A DNA stretch of 63,520 nt from an uncultured Prevotellaceae bacterium (GCA_902778535.1 CACYYG010000016.1:1-63520), one strand, 5' to 3'. Numbered from the stretch's first letter, positions 18,973-28,488 are shown. A program made the numbers and translations. Notes: generated by a model from the letters alone, not told the origin.

Positions 18973-19004
18973 CAAAGGAACAAAATTTTATTGAATCTTG
19001 CAAC
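18973..19004 (-). promoter_or_regulatory. Promoter of the fasciclin/SusCD operon
   Basis: On the minus strand: TTG at 19004-19002, then TTCCTTTG at 18980-18973 after 21 bases. The -7 element matches the TTTG half fully but has TT rather than TA at its start. It lies 66 bp upstream of the first start codon. Confidence 0.55.
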
Positions 19005-19159
19005 TTTTTAACAATCTACTTTTGGGAAATCTCATTTTTTAAACTTCTTTTCGCATTTTGCAAAGCCTCGTTTAGCCGAACGGCAGTGTGGGGAATTTGC
19101 CGAAGGGGCGGGAGTGGCTGCGCATGGCATGTGCTCAGTGTTAAAATATGGAAATTTTA

Positions 19160-19242
19160 GTAACCACGTGGGTTACTGTCAGTAACCCACGTGGTTACTG
19201 ACAGTAACCCGCATGGTTACAGTTAGTAACCTGCGTGGTTAC
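19160..19242. repeat. Dyad array, 4 x 17 bp, exact 22-bp period
   Basis: Units GTAACCACGTGGGTTAC (19160), GTAACCCACGTGGTTAC (19182), GTAACCCGCATGGTTAC (19204) and GTAACCTGCGTGGTTAC (19226) are separated by 5-bp spacers TGTCA, TGACA and AGTTA. The outer GTAACC/GGTTAC arms are kept in all four while the centres vary. It sits in the gene-free 18.9-19.4 kb interval between two minus-strand transcription units. Apart from this array, the promoter and the hairpins I see nothing there. Confidence 0.9.
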
Positions 19243-19291
19243 CGATGGTTTGAAGATTTCTGGCTTTATCAGGCAAAGTTATGGCTTTATC

Positions 19292-19353
19292 GCGACGCTC
19301 GGGAGCGTCGCAAAATCATGCGGCACCACACTTTCGCAAGTGTGATGCCGCAT
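19292..19353 (-). terminator. Tandem hairpins, likely terminator of the 944-residue gene
   Basis: First hairpin: ATGCGGCA (318-325) pairs with TGCCGCAT (346-353), then after one mismatch CACACTT pairs with AAGTGTG around a 4-nt loop. On the minus strand it is followed by GATTTTG. Second hairpin: GCGACGCT (19292-19299) with AGCGTCGC (19304-19311). Both lie downstream of the stop at 19383. Confidence 0.6.
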
Positions 19354-19382
19354 GTGAGGTTTAAATAATCGTTGAAGGTGTT

Positions 19383-22217
19383 TTACCTAATCACAACCTT
19401 CCGGCCGTTGACAATGTAGACACCCTTCCGGGAAGGTGTAGCTACACGCATACCGTTGATGTTGTAGATGGCGTTAGCCTTGGTGTCGGCCTGTACGGTC
19501 TGGATGCCAGAGGGCTCGCCGGCAGTGATGCGCTGGATGAGCAGGTTGTCGAACCATGCGCGACGGTCGTTGTTGTTGTAGTTGCACTGGAGGATGAACT
19601 TGGTGGGAATGGCCTCAAGAGCGACCTCTTCGGAAGTGGTGGAGCCGTTGACACTGTTGATGGTGCAGTACATCTTCTTCGTACCGTAGTCCATAATCAC
19701 CTCGATGTGGCTCTTCTGCAGCGGGTTGGCAGTAATAGAGTCGGTTGCATCGGCGGGAGAAGCGTTGTTGTAGCTGCCGCCTGACTTTGCCCAAATCTTG
19801 CTGATGTCAACGTTGCAAGTGTTGGTTTCGGTCGTACCATTATAGAAGTTGTGGAAGAGACCGAAGATTGTTGCGTCTTCCTGACCCTCTTCGCCTTCAA
19901 CCACGTTCTTCAGGAAGAAGCCGAGCGAGCGGCCGCTGAGTCCCTGAACATACATGTCGCAAGCAGCCTTGAGGATGTTGGTGCCCATTGAACCGTTCTC
20001 GGTGGCATCGAAGATGGTGGTTCCGGTACCGTTACCGATACGGATGTAGCCCTTCCACAGCTGCTCGCCGTTGGTCCAGAAGCCTTTCTCGAAAGGCTGG
20101 TCGCCAGTGCCGTCGGTTGACCACTTGGAGAACTCCATCGAACCGGCAGCGCCATTGACGCTGTACAGACCAGTCTCCTCGTTGAGGACGGCGTCCTGCT
20201 CGAAGTCGATGTCGACGATAGTTGCGATGGCCGAAGCGGGAACGGAAGCCTTGAAGGTCTCAACGGCATAGTTGAGTGATTCGATGGTAGCCAGGATGAG
20301 GGCGGCATTCTCCTCGCTATAATCAGTGGCCTTCATGCGCTTCTGAATGGCTTTGGCAGCGTCGATAGCCGTCTGCAGCTCGGCCTTGCCGGTAGCGGCG
20401 TCATAGAGGCGCATCTTGCTTACAGCCACGGCATTGTCGATAGCGGTCTGGATGGAAGCCAGTGTGTCGTTCTCAGCCACAAACTCCTTGTTGGCAGCGA
20501 TGATCCACTTGGTGGCCTGCTGATAGACTTCGTACACCATGTAGCCGGTCTCTTCAGATGTAGACTTTGCGTAGTCTTCCTGGTAGGTGGCGATGATGGC
20601 ATCCTGATCCATTGCCTCGTAAGCCTCGATGCGCGGAGCGATGGAGTCGGCACAAGCCTTCAGGGCATTCTTGCCCCAGAAATAATCAGCATTGTCAAGG
20701 TAGCCGGCGGCAGTGGTGAGGTTGTTGCGGCCTGCAGTAATCTGCTCGCGCACGTCTGCCTCGTAGCCCAGCTGCTTCTGGTTGTACTTGTTGTTGTTCT
20801 TGCCCCAGATGGAAGCATTCTTCACATAGAGAACAGAACCGTTCTTCAGTTCCTTGTAGGCATCCTTACAGTAAGCCTTGTAACCAATCTCGTAGCTACC
20901 GGCGTCCTGAATCGTAACAGGAACATTGAATGTTGTATAGTTGACGGCATCCAAGTCTTTCACCAAAACGGCAATGGTGTCGGTGACAGCTTCGTTCTCC
21001 ATCTTTGCGATATAGGCTACGCCGTAAGCAACATTCCAGCCTTCATTGTTGGTCCAAGAAGACGAGGTGGGGTCTTCGCGGAGAGCTGCGCAGCTCTCAA
21101 TACTGAACACATAGGATCCGGGATCGAGCGTCTTCGTCATGTAGACACCCATGGGAGCTTCAACGTCGCCATAGTTCCATGCGCTGTTTCCTGCATAGTG
21201 GCCAAAGTCGGCAGCGCCCTGAGCTTCCTGTTCCCAGAAGCCGCGTCCTGAAGGCAGACAGTTCCAATCGCCCCAAGTGTAGGCCTTCTGCACCTTGGCA
21301 AACCACTGCTTGAACTTAACGTCGACCTTCGGTGTGCCGGCGCCATTCGTGGTAGCAGTTGCTTCTACGGTAGGCAGATAGTCGTCCATGTTGGCATTGA
21401 TGAACTCGTCGAGGATCTCCTGTGCTACAGTCAGCTGCTCGTCGAGCTCAGCCTGTCCGGATTCATCGCCAATGGCATTGAGATTCTCAATGGCTTCGTT
21501 AATGGCATAATCCTCAAGCACCTCAGCAGGCCACTCGTAGCAGTTCTTGATGGCATTGATCTTCTCGAGCATGGCATCGCGCTGACGGAGGTCGGCGAAC
21601 TGCATGGCGGGAGCAATCTGCAGGTCGGCAATCTCGATGGTTGCTGCCATTGCAGTAAACGAGATGAACCAGGTGCGGGCAGTGCCGTCGCCCTGAATGG
21701 CGTAGTTGAAGGTCTGCCAGTTCTCGTTCAGCTCCTCGGCGGTGTTGACAATCACCTCACCCTCAGTGGCAGGATGGGTGTAGACATTGGCATCGTTGCC
21801 AGCCACCTTCACCAGGTTGGCCTCGGTCTTGTAGCCATCACCGGGAATTCTGGTTCTGATATTGTCAAGAGCTGCGCCCTTCATCTTGAAGCTGACCACG
21901 TAGGCAGCGCTGGCATCGGTGGGCTCAAACTTGAAGTACATGCCCTCACCAGCTGTGGCTGTGGCAGCAGTGCTCTGGACAGAGTTGAAGCCTGCGGAAA
22001 GACCGTCGGCATTGGTGATGAAGAGGTCGGCCAGGGTCTTGCCCTCGCCAATAGCCGTCCAACCGCTCATGTCCTGGAATGCGTTGTTGGCATTCAGGTT
22101 AGCGCCTGTAATCTGGAAGCGTCCCTGCGGGGTGTAGACGAACTCACCCTGCTCAAGAGCGAAGCCAGAAACAGCTGCGCACATTGCCATAAAGGCTAAA
22201 AGTAAACGTTTTTTCAT
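19383..22217 (-). CDS. Large secreted protein with C-terminal sorting-like tail
   Basis: A 944-residue exported protein with signal peptide MKKRLLLAFMAMCAAVSGFA. The middle (residues of about 200-660) is mostly helical with FIVAR-like segments (EKINAIKNCYEWPAEVLEDY, LQTAIDAAKAIQKRM). The N-terminal part and the region after 670 look like beta-sandwiches (DIDFEQDAVLNEETGLYSVN starts a concanavalin-like or CBM-type domain). The end (YNINGMRVATPSRKGVYIVN and GRKVVIR) is the pattern of short type IX secretion tails common in Prevotella. Own promoter at 22283-22312 and hairpin terminator. Neighbouring pectin lyase suggests a surface polysaccharide role; no catalytic motif recognised. Confidence 0.7.
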   Translation of the reverse strand: MKKRLLLAFMAMCAAVSGFALEQGEFVYTPQGRFQITGANLNANNAFQDMSGWTAIGEGKTLADLFITNADGLSAGFNSVQSTAATATAGEGMYFKFEPTDASAAYVVSFKMKGAALDNIRTRIPGDGYKTEANLVKVAGNDANVYTHPATEGEVIVNTAEELNENWQTFNYAIQGDGTARTWFISFTAMAATIEIADLQIAPAMQFADLRQRDAMLEKINAIKNCYEWPAEVLEDYAINEAIENLNAIGDESGQAELDEQLTVAQEILDEFINANMDDYLPTVEATATTNGAGTPKVDVKFKQWFAKVQKAYTWGDWNCLPSGRGFWEQEAQGAADFGHYAGNSAWNYGDVEAPMGVYMTKTLDPGSYVFSIESCAALREDPTSSSWTNNEGWNVAYGVAYIAKMENEAVTDTIAVLVKDLDAVNYTTFNVPVTIQDAGSYEIGYKAYCKDAYKELKNGSVLYVKNASIWGKNNNKYNQKQLGYEADVREQITAGRNNLTTAAGYLDNADYFWGKNALKACADSIAPRIEAYEAMDQDAIIATYQEDYAKSTSEETGYMVYEVYQQATKWIIAANKEFVAENDTLASIQTAIDNAVAVSKMRLYDAATGKAELQTAIDAAKAIQKRMKATDYSEENAALILATIESLNYAVETFKASVPASAIATIVDIDFEQDAVLNEETGLYSVNGAAGSMEFSKWSTDGTGDQPFEKGFWTNGEQLWKGYIRIGNGTGTTIFDATENGSMGTNILKAACDMYVQGLSGRSLGFFLKNVVEGEEGQEDATIFGLFHNFYNGTTETNTCNVDISKIWAKSGGSYNNASPADATDSITANPLQKSHIEVIMDYGTKKMYCTINSVNGSTTSEEVALEAIPTKFILQCNYNNNDRRAWFDNLLIQRITAGEPSGIQTVQADTKANAIYNINGMRVATPSRKGVYIVNGRKVVIR

Positions 22218-22282
22218 AATAGTTGTTTATTAGTGAATAATTGTTGTAAGTGAATCTGTAGGCTGTACACTTGTTTTGGGTG

Positions 22283-22312
22283 CAAAGTTACGCATTTTAT
22301 GATATTTAGCAA
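22283..22312 (-). promoter_or_regulatory. Promoter of the 944-residue secreted protein gene
   Basis: On the minus strand TTG, 19 bases, TAACTTTG: a perfect -33/-7 match, 66 bp before the start codon at 22217. Confidence 0.75.
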
Positions 22313-22345
22313 GTAAAATGCACCCTTATTTTTTGAGATTCTGCT

Positions 22346-24223
22346 TTAGTTTTTGGCCGAAAGGCGCCTTCCGTCGACAGTGTACCGTTTTCCGCCCCTG
22401 TCTATGATTAGGTGTCCGTCTTCAATGCGTTTGAAGGATAGGGTGGGGCAGACATTGTCGGCGGCAACGATGCTGATGCCGTCTTCTACTTGTTCTCCGG
22501 CCTCCAGCTTGATGCAGTCGTAGAGGATGCCGTTCTTGCCGCCGGTGCCGCTGATGTAGAAGGTGAGGAGGTTGGTGCCAACCTTCAGGGCTGTTCCGAT
22601 GATGTCGGTGGTGAAGACGGTGTGCCGCCCGCTGTTCACGGCGCTGCGATAGACCGAGGCATCCTTGTAGCCAGGCTTCCATACGGCTCGCTCCGTGCCG
22701 TTGAGGCGGACGGAGACGGATGCTTTCTCGCTGGCGCATCCTGCAATGGAGGCGGTGAGGTGTACGCGTCCGGCGGGGCGCTCGTCAATGTTGAACTTCA
22801 CGGTCCATGCGCCGTCCTTTGTCTGGGCATAGTACCAGTCGGTTTTCTCATTGCTCTCGCCAATGGTATAGGTCAAGCTGGCTGGCACCAGTTCCCACAG
22901 GCCATACTGGCGGATGGTGTCGGAATAATGGAACTCGCTGCTGCGGCGGTCGTTCTGGCCTATCATCCATAGCATCTGGGCGTATTTCTTGGGCGTCCAC
23001 GTGATGGTGCCCAGATTGTTATCGCCTGTACTGACGGTGATGTCGTCCTGCTCCAGCATGTCCGTCACTTCGCCGGCCTTGGCATAGGCGAAGAGATTGT
23101 ACGTGCCTGGCCGCACATTCTTGATCTCAAAGTCGCCGTTCTTGTCGGTCAGTGTCCAGAACTGGTAGCCGCGGGTCATCTCGTATGGATCCTTGCCTTT
23201 CTCCTGAGCCAGGACAATGCGTACGCTGTCGTTGCGCTGTCCGGTGGTGACATGCAGATGGCCGTGCACAGTGCCGCGCTCACGGGGGTAGAGGTCGTTC
23301 TCAAACCACTGATAGGGCCAGGCGGCCACTTCCTTCGCCCACTGATTGCGGGCACTCTTTACGGGATCCTTGCTGTAAGTGGTGAAGATGAGGAAAGGGC
23401 CGAAGAGTTTCTTCTCACCCTCGGCCAGCACCATCTGCTGACCGCCGAAGTGCTCGCCCTGCAGCATCTGGATGGTGATGGGCGACTTGCTGGTGGCGTG
23501 CACTGTGAGTTCCTGACGCTCGCAGCCGCCGTTGATCCATTCGTAGCTGACGGGAATGTTGTACAGGCCGTAGTAGTTGTTGCTCATGCCGCAGAGGCCG
23601 TGCAGCGTGTCAAGCTCCACATAGTTGGCCCAGTTGTACTTGGTGTAGATGCTGCCGTCGGCCAGTCGGTAGGTGGCATCCTGAATGGTGTTCGCTTCCT
23701 TCTCTGCCTCGGCCATCTCGCTGTTCGAGGGAATACGGCCGTTCATGCGCCAGTCCACATAGCCGTTGAGCATCGTTTCAGACAGACGGCTGCACACACG
23801 GGCTTCCTTGACAGGCTCTGAGGATGAGGTGGCGGTGCCGGTGGCGATGACATAGGTGTAGATGCCGGGCGTGCCTTTGCGCATGATGAAGCCCTGCTCG
23901 AAGATGGTGTTGCCCGACGTGGCACTGTAGAGTACCTCGCAGTGCTCGGCGGTCTGCTTGACAACCTTGACTTTCGTGGGGTTCAGTCCCTGGTTGCCGT
24001 TAGCGGTGGTATAGTCGAAATAGATGCCGTTGCTGGAAAGGAATTCCGTGCCCTTGCGCTGCAGCGAGCTGACGCGCCCGTTGCTGTTGATGCTGATGCT
24101 CCACGTGCCGTCGCTCATCTTCGTGGTCATGCCGCTGACAGTCATCGTGACGTCGCCGTCGGCAGCCATCATGCTTGCCGGCAAAAGAAAAGTGGATAGT
24201 ATGATGTTTAGTAGTTTGTTCAT
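22346..24223 (-). CDS. Rhamnogalacturonan lyase, polysaccharide lyase family 4-like
   Basis: A 625-residue exported enzyme that should cleave the rhamnogalacturonan-I backbone of pectin by beta-elimination. Signal peptide MNKLLNIILSTFLLPASMMA. Domain order matches PL4: an N-terminal super-sandwich catalytic domain (ISINSNGRVSSLQRKGTEFL, GLYNIPVSYEWINGGCERQE, HFGGQQMVLAEGEKKLFGPF), a fibronectin-like middle (RGTVHGHLHV...GDFEIKNVRPGTYNLFAYA) and a C-terminal carbohydrate-binding sandwich (MLWMIGQNDRRSSEF, then LTFYISGTGGKNGILYDCIK). The tail RYTVDGRRLSAKN resembles a type IX sorting remnant. Lies 61 bp after the gene upstream, likely the same transcript. I could not assign catalytic residues with certainty. 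Confidence 0.8.
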   Translation of the reverse strand: MNKLLNIILSTFLLPASMMAADGDVTMTVSGMTTKMSDGTWSISINSNGRVSSLQRKGTEFLSSNGIYFDYTTANGNQGLNPTKVKVVKQTAEHCEVLYSATSGNTIFEQGFIMRKGTPGIYTYVIATGTATSSSEPVKEARVCSRLSETMLNGYVDWRMNGRIPSNSEMAEAEKEANTIQDATYRLADGSIYTKYNWANYVELDTLHGLCGMSNNYYGLYNIPVSYEWINGGCERQELTVHATSKSPITIQMLQGEHFGGQQMVLAEGEKKLFGPFLIFTTYSKDPVKSARNQWAKEVAAWPYQWFENDLYPRERGTVHGHLHVTTGQRNDSVRIVLAQEKGKDPYEMTRGYQFWTLTDKNGDFEIKNVRPGTYNLFAYAKAGEVTDMLEQDDITVSTGDNNLGTITWTPKKYAQMLWMIGQNDRRSSEFHYSDTIRQYGLWELVPASLTYTIGESNEKTDWYYAQTKDGAWTVKFNIDERPAGRVHLTASIAGCASEKASVSVRLNGTERAVWKPGYKDASVYRSAVNSGRHTVFTTDIIGTALKVGTNLLTFYISGTGGKNGILYDCIKLEAGEQVEDGISIVAADNVCPTLSFKRIEDGHLIIDRGGKRYTVDGRRLSAKN

Positions 24224-24284
24224 AAATGAAAAAACACAGATTCTTGGACTCTGCCAAGAATCTGTGATAGTTGTTGAAGTTGAA

Positions 24285-26030
24285 TTATTTCACCTGTACG
24301 CCAACAGTGTTGTAGACACCGCTTGGAGTCTGGATGAGGATACGGCCGTCGGTCATCATCTTGCGGACGACAGCATTCTGGCTGCCCGACTTCACATCGA
24401 CGATGCCCTCGGGATCTTCAGGAGCGTCTTCAGAAGCGTAGATGAGGATGACGTCTAAGCCCTCAGTGTCGCTACCGCCGGCCAGCAGCGTGATGTCGGT
24501 CGGTTCGGTAATCTCTATCAGGTCTGACTCGGCCTCCGTCCAGTTTGTTGCAGTAGCAGCGAGGTAAATCTCGTTCTCCTCACCCTCGCCCTTTGAGAGT
24601 GTGCAAATGTAGGCAGGAGTCTTGCCAGCATCGAAGAGGATGGCGCGAATCTTGTAGGTTCCGGGCTGCAGGGTCACGAGCTTGGTGTCCTCATTGACGT
24701 AGCCGGCCTTGCCCATTGACGAACGGATGGCAGCGTTGGGGCTGGTGCAGAGAACGGCACCTGCTATGTCTTCACCCTCAGTCAGGAATACGGCGCCTTC
24801 GATGGCGGTCTTGCTGTAGTTGACGACGAAGGTGGTGTCATTCTCGCCGTTCTTCAGGTCGAAGATCTCCTCGAAGGGGTTGCCCTTGCTGCCGTGAGTG
24901 TAGACGTGGCCCTCGGCATCGGTGAGCCAGTAGGGATAGTTGACCTTGACCGAAGAGCCTGTGATGCCTTCCGTCTTGCCAACGAGCTCCTTGAGAACTG
25001 TCGTGTTGTCACCATCCGTATAGGCGGCCACCACATTGTAGTTACGCGGCAGCTTCTCCTGACCTTCCTCAATGGTGATGGTCTTCAGCAGACAGTTGCT
25101 GAAACGGAACGTGATGTCGCCGGGAGTCTGCACCTCAAACTTGAAGTTGGTGTAGTTCGAGCCCAGCCAGATGGAGTCCTGCAGCTCGGTGGTCGACACC
25201 AGGCCTTCAGGAGCGATGGCGGCGCCGTTCATGGCCTGGATGCAGGTCTGCTTCGAGGCACTGCCCTTCGTGGCACGGTTGGCATTGAAGGTGATGACAT
25301 CGCCTACCTGACAGTCGGGGATGGTCATGTACTGGTTTTGGCCGTTGAAGCAGATCAGGTCCTTGTAAGAACCCTCGGTGTCGCCCACGTAGAACACCTT
25401 GTTGCCAAACTTGAACACCAGGTCCTCGGTCATGGGCAGGGCCGTGCCGTCGGGAAGGACGATCTCCTCGTAGTTGCGGGCAGGCACATAATAGCGGTGG
25501 GTGGTGGCACCATTCTTCTGGATGTCCATGTATTTCGTGGCATCCTCAGTCTCGCTACCGGCCACATTGTCAGCAGCTTCAGCCACAATCTGTGCGGCAG
25601 ACTCTGCATCGATGATAAACGTCCACGACATCTTGCGCTCGGTGCCGCGCGTCTTGAAGTTCAGGATGTAGCCACCCTCGGCAGCCAGCTCCACGCCGTC
25701 AACCTTCACGGAGGTGATGGTCAGAGCGTAGTCGGTAGAGGGCTGCAACTCAAAGTCAATCAGGTCGAAGGTGACACCCGAGGCAAAAGTGCCCTCAACG
25801 CCGTCGAAGGCTGTATCCTCAGTGCCGAAACTGCCCTCGAGCACGAAAACAGTGGCGGTGGGGTCCTCAACGCCGGTGACGTTGGGGAATGTCACGGTGA
25901 TTTTACCCGTGCTGGGATTGATCTTCTTGCCTTCACCGAGGCTGAAGCTGATGTCGCCCAACTCAATCTGTGCCATGATGCTCAGGCACGAAAAGAATGC
26001 CATAAAGGCAAGCGTAGATATTCTCTTCAT
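24285..26030 (-). CDS. Secreted beta-rich protein of unknown function
   Basis: About 581 residues. Start chosen at 26030 (MKRISTLAFMAFFSCLSIMA, signal peptide before QIELG). No family recognised. The first 130 residues look like an Ig-like domain (GKITVTFPNVTGVEDPTATV, DYALTITSVKVDGVELAAEG). The middle has GDVITFNANRATKGSASKQ and PGDITFRFSNCLLKTITIE, which fit beta-sandwich strands. The end (RKMMTDGRILIQTPSGVYNT) reads like a type IX secretion tail. It is the first gene of a transcript that continues into the PL4 lyase, so a part in pectin capture or surface display is plausible; this is inference from position. Confidence 0.6.
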   Translation of the reverse strand: MKRISTLAFMAFFSCLSIMAQIELGDISFSLGEGKKINPSTGKITVTFPNVTGVEDPTATVFVLEGSFGTEDTAFDGVEGTFASGVTFDLIDFELQPSTDYALTITSVKVDGVELAAEGGYILNFKTRGTERKMSWTFIIDAESAAQIVAEAADNVAGSETEDATKYMDIQKNGATTHRYYVPARNYEEIVLPDGTALPMTEDLVFKFGNKVFYVGDTEGSYKDLICFNGQNQYMTIPDCQVGDVITFNANRATKGSASKQTCIQAMNGAAIAPEGLVSTTELQDSIWLGSNYTNFKFEVQTPGDITFRFSNCLLKTITIEEGQEKLPRNYNVVAAYTDGDNTTVLKELVGKTEGITGSSVKVNYPYWLTDAEGHVYTHGSKGNPFEEIFDLKNGENDTTFVVNYSKTAIEGAVFLTEGEDIAGAVLCTSPNAAIRSSMGKAGYVNEDTKLVTLQPGTYKIRAILFDAGKTPAYICTLSKGEGEENEIYLAATATNWTEAESDLIEITEPTDITLLAGGSDTEGLDVILIYASEDAPEDPEGIVDVKSGSQNAVVRKMMTDGRILIQTPSGVYNTVGVQVK

Positions 26031-26075
26031 AAGCAAGTTGAAATAATAAATGGTTTTTCAGTTTGTTAGTTGGGT

Positions 26076-26106
26076 GCAAAGTTAGCCATTATCCTGCTAT
26101 GTCGCA
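26076..26106 (-). promoter_or_regulatory. Promoter of the secreted protein/PL4 lyase unit
   Basis: Minus strand TTG, 20 bases, TAACTTTG, 46 bp before the start at 26030. Confidence 0.7.
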
Positions 26107-26233
26107 AGAAAAAAAGCAAAAAATATTGATGAATCTACTACACTTTTTGACATCAGTGCTGCCGTGCAATCGTTTTCTAAAGAAAAAGACAAAAGACTGT
26201 GCTCTTTTCACAGTAGCATTATTTAATAATGTG

Positions 26234-26241
26234 TAACTTTG
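26234..26241 (+). promoter_or_regulatory. -7 element of the GH13 gene
   Basis: TAACTTTG 25 bp before the amylase start; the -33 region is weak (TTTTC near 26205). Divergent from the promoter at 26076-26106. Confidence 0.55.
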
Positions 26242-26266
26242 CCGGCACAATCATATAAGCAACCAC

Positions 26267-28234
26267 ATGAAACAACTATTCCTAAGCCTGTTACTACTGA
26301 TGAGTGCAACTACCCTGTGTGCCGCAAAGGCCAAGAAACCCGTCATCGACCGCATTGATCCCGCCTTCTGGTATGCGGGTATGAAAAATCCGCAGGTGCA
26401 GCTGATGGTCTACGGCCCAGGCATTGCCCAAGTGAAAAGCGTCACCACCGATTATCCTGGCGTCCGCGTCGACAGCGTGGTGGCATTAGACTCGCCCAAC
26501 TATCTCTTTGTGTATTTGAATGTACGCGAGGCACAGCCGGGTGAGATGACGCTCCAGCTTCAGTTGCCCAAAACGACTCTGAAGACGAATTACACGCTGA
26601 AGCAGCGTGAGATGAAGGGCGAGGAGCGCCGCGGCTTCGACATCAGCGACGTGCTCTATCTGCTCATGCCCGACCGCTTTGCTCAGGGAATGGACCACTC
26701 GAAGCCCATTGCCGGCTTGAATGTCTATAAGGAAGACCGCACGCAGCCTTCTTTGCGTCATGGCGGCGACATGGAGGGCATCCGCCAGCACTTAGACTAT
26801 TTTACCGATTTGGGTGTCACCGCCCTGTGGTTCACGCCCGTCCTGGAGAACAATGCGCCAGATACGGAGAACGGATTCTCTACTTATCACGGCTACGCCT
26901 GCACCGACTACTACAAAGTAGACCCGCGCTTCGGCTCCAACGAGCAGTACCGACAGCTCATCAGCGACTGCCACAAGCGTGGCCTCAAGGTGGTGATGGA
27001 CATGATTTTCAACCATTGCGGCTTTGAGCATCCGTGGGTCACTGATATGCCGTCGAAAGACTGGTTCAACACTCCCGAATGGCTCAGCGAGAGCAAGGAC
27101 AATGGAGTAGACCCCATGACAGGCTTCGGGCAGGAGAAAAAGGAAAGCAAATACCTGCAGACCAGCTACAAGCTCACGCCCGTGCTTGATCCCTACGCCG
27201 CCGATGTAGACCTGAAAGAGACGACCGAAGGCTGGTTTGTGCCCTCAATGCCTGATTTGAACCAGCACAATCCGCACCTGATGCGCTACCTCATACAGAA
27301 CTCGAAATGGTGGATTGAATATGCCGGCATCGACGGCATCCGCATGGACACCTATCCCTACGCCTTTCGCGAGCCGATGGCTGACTGGATGCGCGAATTG
27401 CAGGAGGAATACCCCAACTTCAACACCGTGGGCGAGACATGGGTGACGGAGCCGGGCTATACAGCAGCGTGGCAGAAGGACTCTCAGCTCTCAACCCGGA
27501 ACTCTTATCTCAAGACGGTCATGGACTTCTCCTTCTTCGACAAGCTCAACCAGGCAAAGAACGAGGACACCGACGGCTGGTGGAAGGGCATGAACCGCAT
27601 CTATAATTCCTTCGTCTATGACTATCTCTATCCTAACCCTTCATCGGTGCTGGCTTTCATCGAGAATCACGACACCGACCGCTTCCTCGGCGCAGGCCGC
27701 GACTCGCTGATGCTGAAGCAGGCACTGGCCTTGCTGCTCACTGTCAACCGCATCCCGCAGCTCTACTACGGCACTGAGATTATGATGAACGGCACGAAGG
27801 AGGTGACCGACGGCAATGTGCGAAAGGACTTCCCCGGCGGCTTCCCCGGCGACACGCAGAATGCTTTCACGCGTGAAGGCCGCACCAAGGCGCAGCAGCA
27901 GATGTTTGGCTGGCTCAGTCGCCTGCTGCACTGGCGTCAGGGCAGCCTGGCTGTCACACGTGGCACGATGAAGCAGTTCATCCCATACAATGGCGTCTAC
28001 GTCATCGCCCGTCAGTATGAAGACCGTGCGCTCGACGCTCCCAATCATGTGGTGCAGATGAACGTGCTCACCGTCCTCAACGGCACTGGCAAGGAAGCCA
28101 CCATGTCAGTGAAGCGCTATGCCGAGGTCATCGGCTCCACTACCCGTGCCAAGGACATTCTCACCGGCCGCTATTACGACCTGTCGAAAGACTTGCAGCT
28201 GAAGCCCCGCCAGAGTCTTGTCCTAGAGTTCTGA
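26267..28234 (+). CDS. GH13 alpha-amylase, SusA-like neopullulanase/cyclomaltodextrinase
   Basis: A 655-residue exported enzyme hydrolysing alpha-1,4-glucans or maltodextrins, probably in the periplasm. Signal peptide of about 20 residues, then an N-terminal Ig-like domain (PVIDRIDPAFWYAGMKNPQV) as in neopullulanases, then the (beta/alpha)8 barrel. GH13 signature blocks are intact: DMIFNH (245-250), GIRMD with nucleophile Asp361, GE with acid Glu390 (TVGETW) and ENHD with Asp469. C-terminal beta domain ends with LKPRQSLVLEF. It stands alone on the plus strand, not linked to a starch SusC/D set here. Confidence 0.92.
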   Translation: MKQLFLSLLLLMSATTLCAAKAKKPVIDRIDPAFWYAGMKNPQVQLMVYGPGIAQVKSVTTDYPGVRVDSVVALDSPNYLFVYLNVREAQPGEMTLQLQLPKTTLKTNYTLKQREMKGEERRGFDISDVLYLLMPDRFAQGMDHSKPIAGLNVYKEDRTQPSLRHGGDMEGIRQHLDYFTDLGVTALWFTPVLENNAPDTENGFSTYHGYACTDYYKVDPRFGSNEQYRQLISDCHKRGLKVVMDMIFNHCGFEHPWVTDMPSKDWFNTPEWLSESKDNGVDPMTGFGQEKKESKYLQTSYKLTPVLDPYAADVDLKETTEGWFVPSMPDLNQHNPHLMRYLIQNSKWWIEYAGIDGIRMDTYPYAFREPMADWMRELQEEYPNFNTVGETWVTEPGYTAAWQKDSQLSTRNSYLKTVMDFSFFDKLNQAKNEDTDGWWKGMNRIYNSFVYDYLYPNPSSVLAFIENHDTDRFLGAGRDSLMLKQALALLLTVNRIPQLYYGTEIMMNGTKEVTDGNVRKDFPGGFPGDTQNAFTREGRTKAQQQMFGWLSRLLHWRQGSLAVTRGTMKQFIPYNGVYVIARQYEDRALDAPNHVVQMNVLTVLNGTGKEATMSVKRYAEVIGSTTRAKDILTGRYYDLSKDLQLKPRQSLVLEF

Positions 28235-28451
28235 CTGTGGTGGTCAAGAATAACTCAGGATGAGTAAAATATTTTTACAAAAGTGACGGAAAAACAGGTC
28301 TCAACGATGCTGAGATTGGCTCAGAATTCACGACAGGACGATTTGCTGAAAAAAACGCGAAAATGAGAGGGGTTGGATATTTCGCTGACTGATAGACGCT
28401 TAGCTCATAATCTTGTTTGTCGGGAGCATCCTCATTTTCAAAAAGGTATAT

Positions 28452-28488
28452 CCGCGTGAAAAAAAGTCAATGCCTTTTTTTCACGCGG
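28452..28488. repeat. Perfect 15-bp inverted repeat with 7-nt loop
   Basis: CCGCGTGAAAAAAAG (28452-28466) and CTTTTTTTCACGCGG (28474-28488) are exact complements. Located in the 560-bp gap after the amylase gene. It could be a bidirectional terminator, since both strands give a stem whose inner part is A/T-rich. Otherwise the 28235-28760 stretch holds nothing I can support; a TTG-started frame there is low-complexity and rejected. Confidence 0.75.

Noticed and set aside
19160-19242. CRISPR array
   Set aside because: Four 17-bp dyads with 5-bp spacers are too short for CRISPR repeats and spacers.
26267-28234. A starch-utilisation (Sus) locus around the GH13 gene
   Set aside because: No SusC/D or starch-binding lipoprotein gene lies beside it on the plus strand; the SusC/D pairs are about 10 kb away in another operon.
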